A stretch of 5,948 bases of DNA from contig USLV01000095.1 of assembly GCA_900555705.1 (NCBI GenBank), positions 1 through 5,948 of the forward strand. The letters are read 5' to 3'. This document shows, piece by piece, positions 5,047 through 5,948 of this stretch; the stretch's first letter is position 1, and each line of letters begins with the position of its first letter. A program made the position numbers and the translations under genes. The notes beneath the pieces are model-generated. The model was given only the letters and a program-made list of their open reading frames with translations, was not told the DNA's origin and searched no databases. The DNA comes from an uncultured Oscillospiraceae bacterium. GTDB lineage: Bacteria > Bacillota > Clostridia > Oscillospirales > Acutalibacteraceae.

Positions 5047-5526
5047 GTGCCGCCGGAGCCTGCGGAAATATATGAGCGCTATCGCAGCGCGGTTTTTCAT
5101 ACCGCGCTCGGTATTGTACGCGATTTTCACGACGCTGAAGATATCATGCAGTCGGTCTTTATGCAGTACATACGTCAGCACGAGGCGGGGACGGCAATTG
5201 AGAACGTCGGCGCCTACCTGATGACGACGACCCGCCATCTGTCCTATAACTGGCGGCGGGATCATCGGGAACAGGCGAGTGTCGAGGAGTTGCCGCCGTC
5301 GGCGGAGCCGACAGCGTGGGATTCCACCGAGGAGCATCTTTTTTTCGAGGAGCTGCTCTCCCGACTTTCGGAAGAGGAGCGGACATTGGTGGTGCTGCAT
5401 CTGGTCGGCGGTTTCCGGCACCGGGAGATCGCCGAAATTTTGCAGATTCCGGCGGCGACTGTCCGATCACGGTATGCCGTAGTCAAAAAGCGGCTCAAGG
5501 TGTTTTTGAAAGAACTGGATGACTAG
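5047..5526 (+). CDS. ECF-type RNA polymerase sigma factor
   Basis: This 159-aa protein has the two-domain layout of extracytoplasmic-function sigma factors. Region 2 (about 8-75) includes YRSAVFHTALGIVRDFHDAEDIMQSVFMQYIRQ, which recognises the -10 and binds core polymerase. Region 4 (about 98-155) includes LSEEERTLVVLHLVGGFRHREIAEILQIPAATVRSRYAVVKKRL, whose helix-turn-helix reads the -35. The linker is acidic and Pro-containing, and no region 1 or 3 is present. GTG at 5047 is chosen because AAGAGG (5033-5038) lies 8 nt before it; GTG at 5038 overlaps that site and would add only three residues. The stop codon is followed 11 nt later by the next start, so the two genes are almost certainly co-transcribed and the second product probably controls this sigma factor. 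The promoter regulon and inducing signal are unknown. Confidence 0.93.
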   Translation: MPPEPAEIYERYRSAVFHTALGIVRDFHDAEDIMQSVFMQYIRQHEAGTAIENVGAYLMTTTRHLSYNWRRDHREQASVEELPPSAEPTAWDSTEEHLFFEELLSRLSEEERTLVVLHLVGGFRHREIAEILQIPAATVRSRYAVVKKRLKVFLKELDD

Positions 5527-5533
5527 GAGGTGA
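5525..5533 (+). promoter_or_regulatory. Near-perfect ribosome binding site of the membrane protein gene
   Basis: AGGAGGTGA overlaps the sigma TAG stop, and its AGGAGG core ends 7 nt before the ATG at 5538. It is an almost full complement of the 16S rRNA 3' end, and suggests efficient translation at least equal to the sigma factor. Confidence 0.88.
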
Positions 5534-5537
5534 CGGT

Positions 5538-5948
5538 ATGCGCTATCGGAAATTTGTCAGACGATATCGCCGTTATGCAATGGCCACAACACCGGAGCTG
5601 CCGTCCCTCGCGAAACCGAAAGCAGCGGCAAAACCGTTGGTTTGGCGGTATGCGACGGTTGCTGCAGGATGCGCGGCAGTGCTGCTGACGCTTTTGCTCC
5701 TGCCGCGGCTGCAGGAGCAAAAGCCGCCGTCGGTTTCACCGACGGCGGCGATCGAAACGTCTGCTGCGACGCAGGCAGATGGGGCTTCCGCAAACAGCGT
5801 TACCGAAATAATGAACATATCGGCCACGTCGTCCGCCGTCCGGACGACGGTTACGACCGGTAAAACCACCGTCGATTCAACGACGACGGGAACCGGATCG
5901 ACAGAGGAGACAACTGTTCGGCCGTCGGCCGTCCCCACAGTACAGCCG
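5538..5948 (+). CDS. Single-pass membrane protein linked to the ECF sigma factor, 5' part
   Basis: The frame runs open to the window end, so 137 residues of an incomplete protein are visible. The N-terminal 37 residues are basic (MRYRKFVRRYRRYAM) and end in AKPLVWR. A hydrophobic segment at about 38-56 (YATVAAGCAAVLLTLLLLP) is a membrane span with positive charge before it, so the N-terminus should face the cytoplasm. From residue 61 on the chain is rich in Thr, Ser, Pro and Ala (TTVTTGKTTVDSTTTGTG), a typical disordered extracellular linker leading to a domain beyond the window. Its position 11 nt after an ECF sigma gene makes it a candidate anti-sigma factor or sensor. It lacks the HxxxCxxC zinc anti-sigma motif, and its cytoplasmic part is unusually short, so the mechanism is unclear. 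The coding DNA contains strong inverted repeats at 5691-5749 and 5827-5849. Confidence 0.8.
   Translation, partial: MRYRKFVRRYRRYAMATTPELPSLAKPKAAAKPLVWRYATVAAGCAAVLLTLLLLPRLQEQKPPSVSPTAAIETSAATQADGASANSVTEIMNISATSSAVRTTVTTGKTTVDSTTTGTGSTEETTVRPSAVPTVQP
5691..5723. repeat. Perfect 13-bp hairpin inside the membrane protein gene
   Basis: CTTTTGCTCCTGC (5691-5703) is exactly complementary to GCAGGAGCAAAAG (5711-5723) around a 7-nt loop. The arms are in codon phase: CTT, TTG, CTC, CTG are mirrored by CAG, GAG, CAA, AAG. It covers the end of the membrane span and the first extracellular residues. No U tract follows, so it is not a standard terminator. Confidence 0.9.
5723..5749. repeat. Perfect 12-bp hairpin abutting the previous one
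   Basis: GCCGCCGTCGGT (5723-5734) pairs exactly with ACCGACGGCGGC (5738-5749) around a TTC loop. It shares one base with the preceding hairpin, so the two could stack coaxially in RNA. It lies in the codons for KPPSVSPTAA and lacks a U tract. Confidence 0.9.
5827..5849. repeat. Perfect 9-bp hairpin in the linker coding region
   Basis: CGTCGTCCG (5827-5835) pairs exactly with CGGACGACG (5841-5849) around a 5-nt CCGTC loop. It is the third strong inverted repeat within 160 nt of this gene. The biased ACG/GCC codon use of a Thr/Ala-rich linker could produce part of this symmetry by chance. Confidence 0.75.

Noticed and set aside
5919..5932. Direct repeat CGGCCGT-CGGCCGT
   Set aside because: Two 7-nt copies within GC-rich linker codons are too short to mean more than local codon bias.

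Overview
The window looks like chromosomal DNA from a GC-rich, spore-forming member of the Clostridia, probably a gut bacterium of the Oscillospiraceae/Ruminococcaceae type. The evidence is a CBM32-like plus dockerin protein, a PdaA-type spore-cortex deacetylase, an elongation factor P followed by a CD1247-type acidic zinc-ribbon protein, Clostridia-type SOS and sigma-A promoter signals, and strong Gram-positive ribosome binding sites with ATG or GTG starts. The genus cannot be fixed from the sequence alone. I see no mobile element, CRISPR array, tRNA or rRNA.

Layout. (1) 1-702 is the 3' end of a secreted multidomain protein with an F5/8 type C (discoidin/CBM32-like) module and a C-terminal type I dockerin; a perfect 17-bp terminator follows. 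(2) About 808-1044 holds no convincing gene, only weak inverted repeats. It leads into a promoter for a small XRE-family regulator (1103-1483). (3) The regulator converges on a minus-strand pdaA-like gene (1522-2319), and both share a perfect bidirectional terminator. (4) pdaA is divergent from a Y-family DNA polymerase gene, dinB (2479-3705). Its near-consensus promoter carries a LexA-type SOS box exactly between the -35 and -10 elements. (5) efp (3821-4378) has its own sigma-A-like promoter and is followed by a 143-aa Cys/Asp-rich CD1247-family protein (4454-4885). A strong terminator closes this pair. (6) An ECF sigma factor (5047-5526) and a single-pass membrane protein (5538 to the window end, incomplete) form a tight two-gene operon. 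The membrane protein is the obvious candidate for the sigma factor's regulator.

The genes do not form one pathway. They are several short transcription units: carbohydrate binding, a DNA-binding regulator, sporulation, SOS-inducible lesion bypass, translation of difficult peptides, and an envelope-signalling sigma operon. The points most worth a second look are two back-to-back perfect hairpins (13 bp and 12 bp), plus a third of 9 bp, inside the coding sequence of the sigma-linked membrane protein; the absence of a recognisable zinc anti-sigma domain in that protein; the SOS box embedded in the dinB promoter; and the duplicated acidic CCC motifs of the CD1247-type protein. I see no clearly new multi-gene system.
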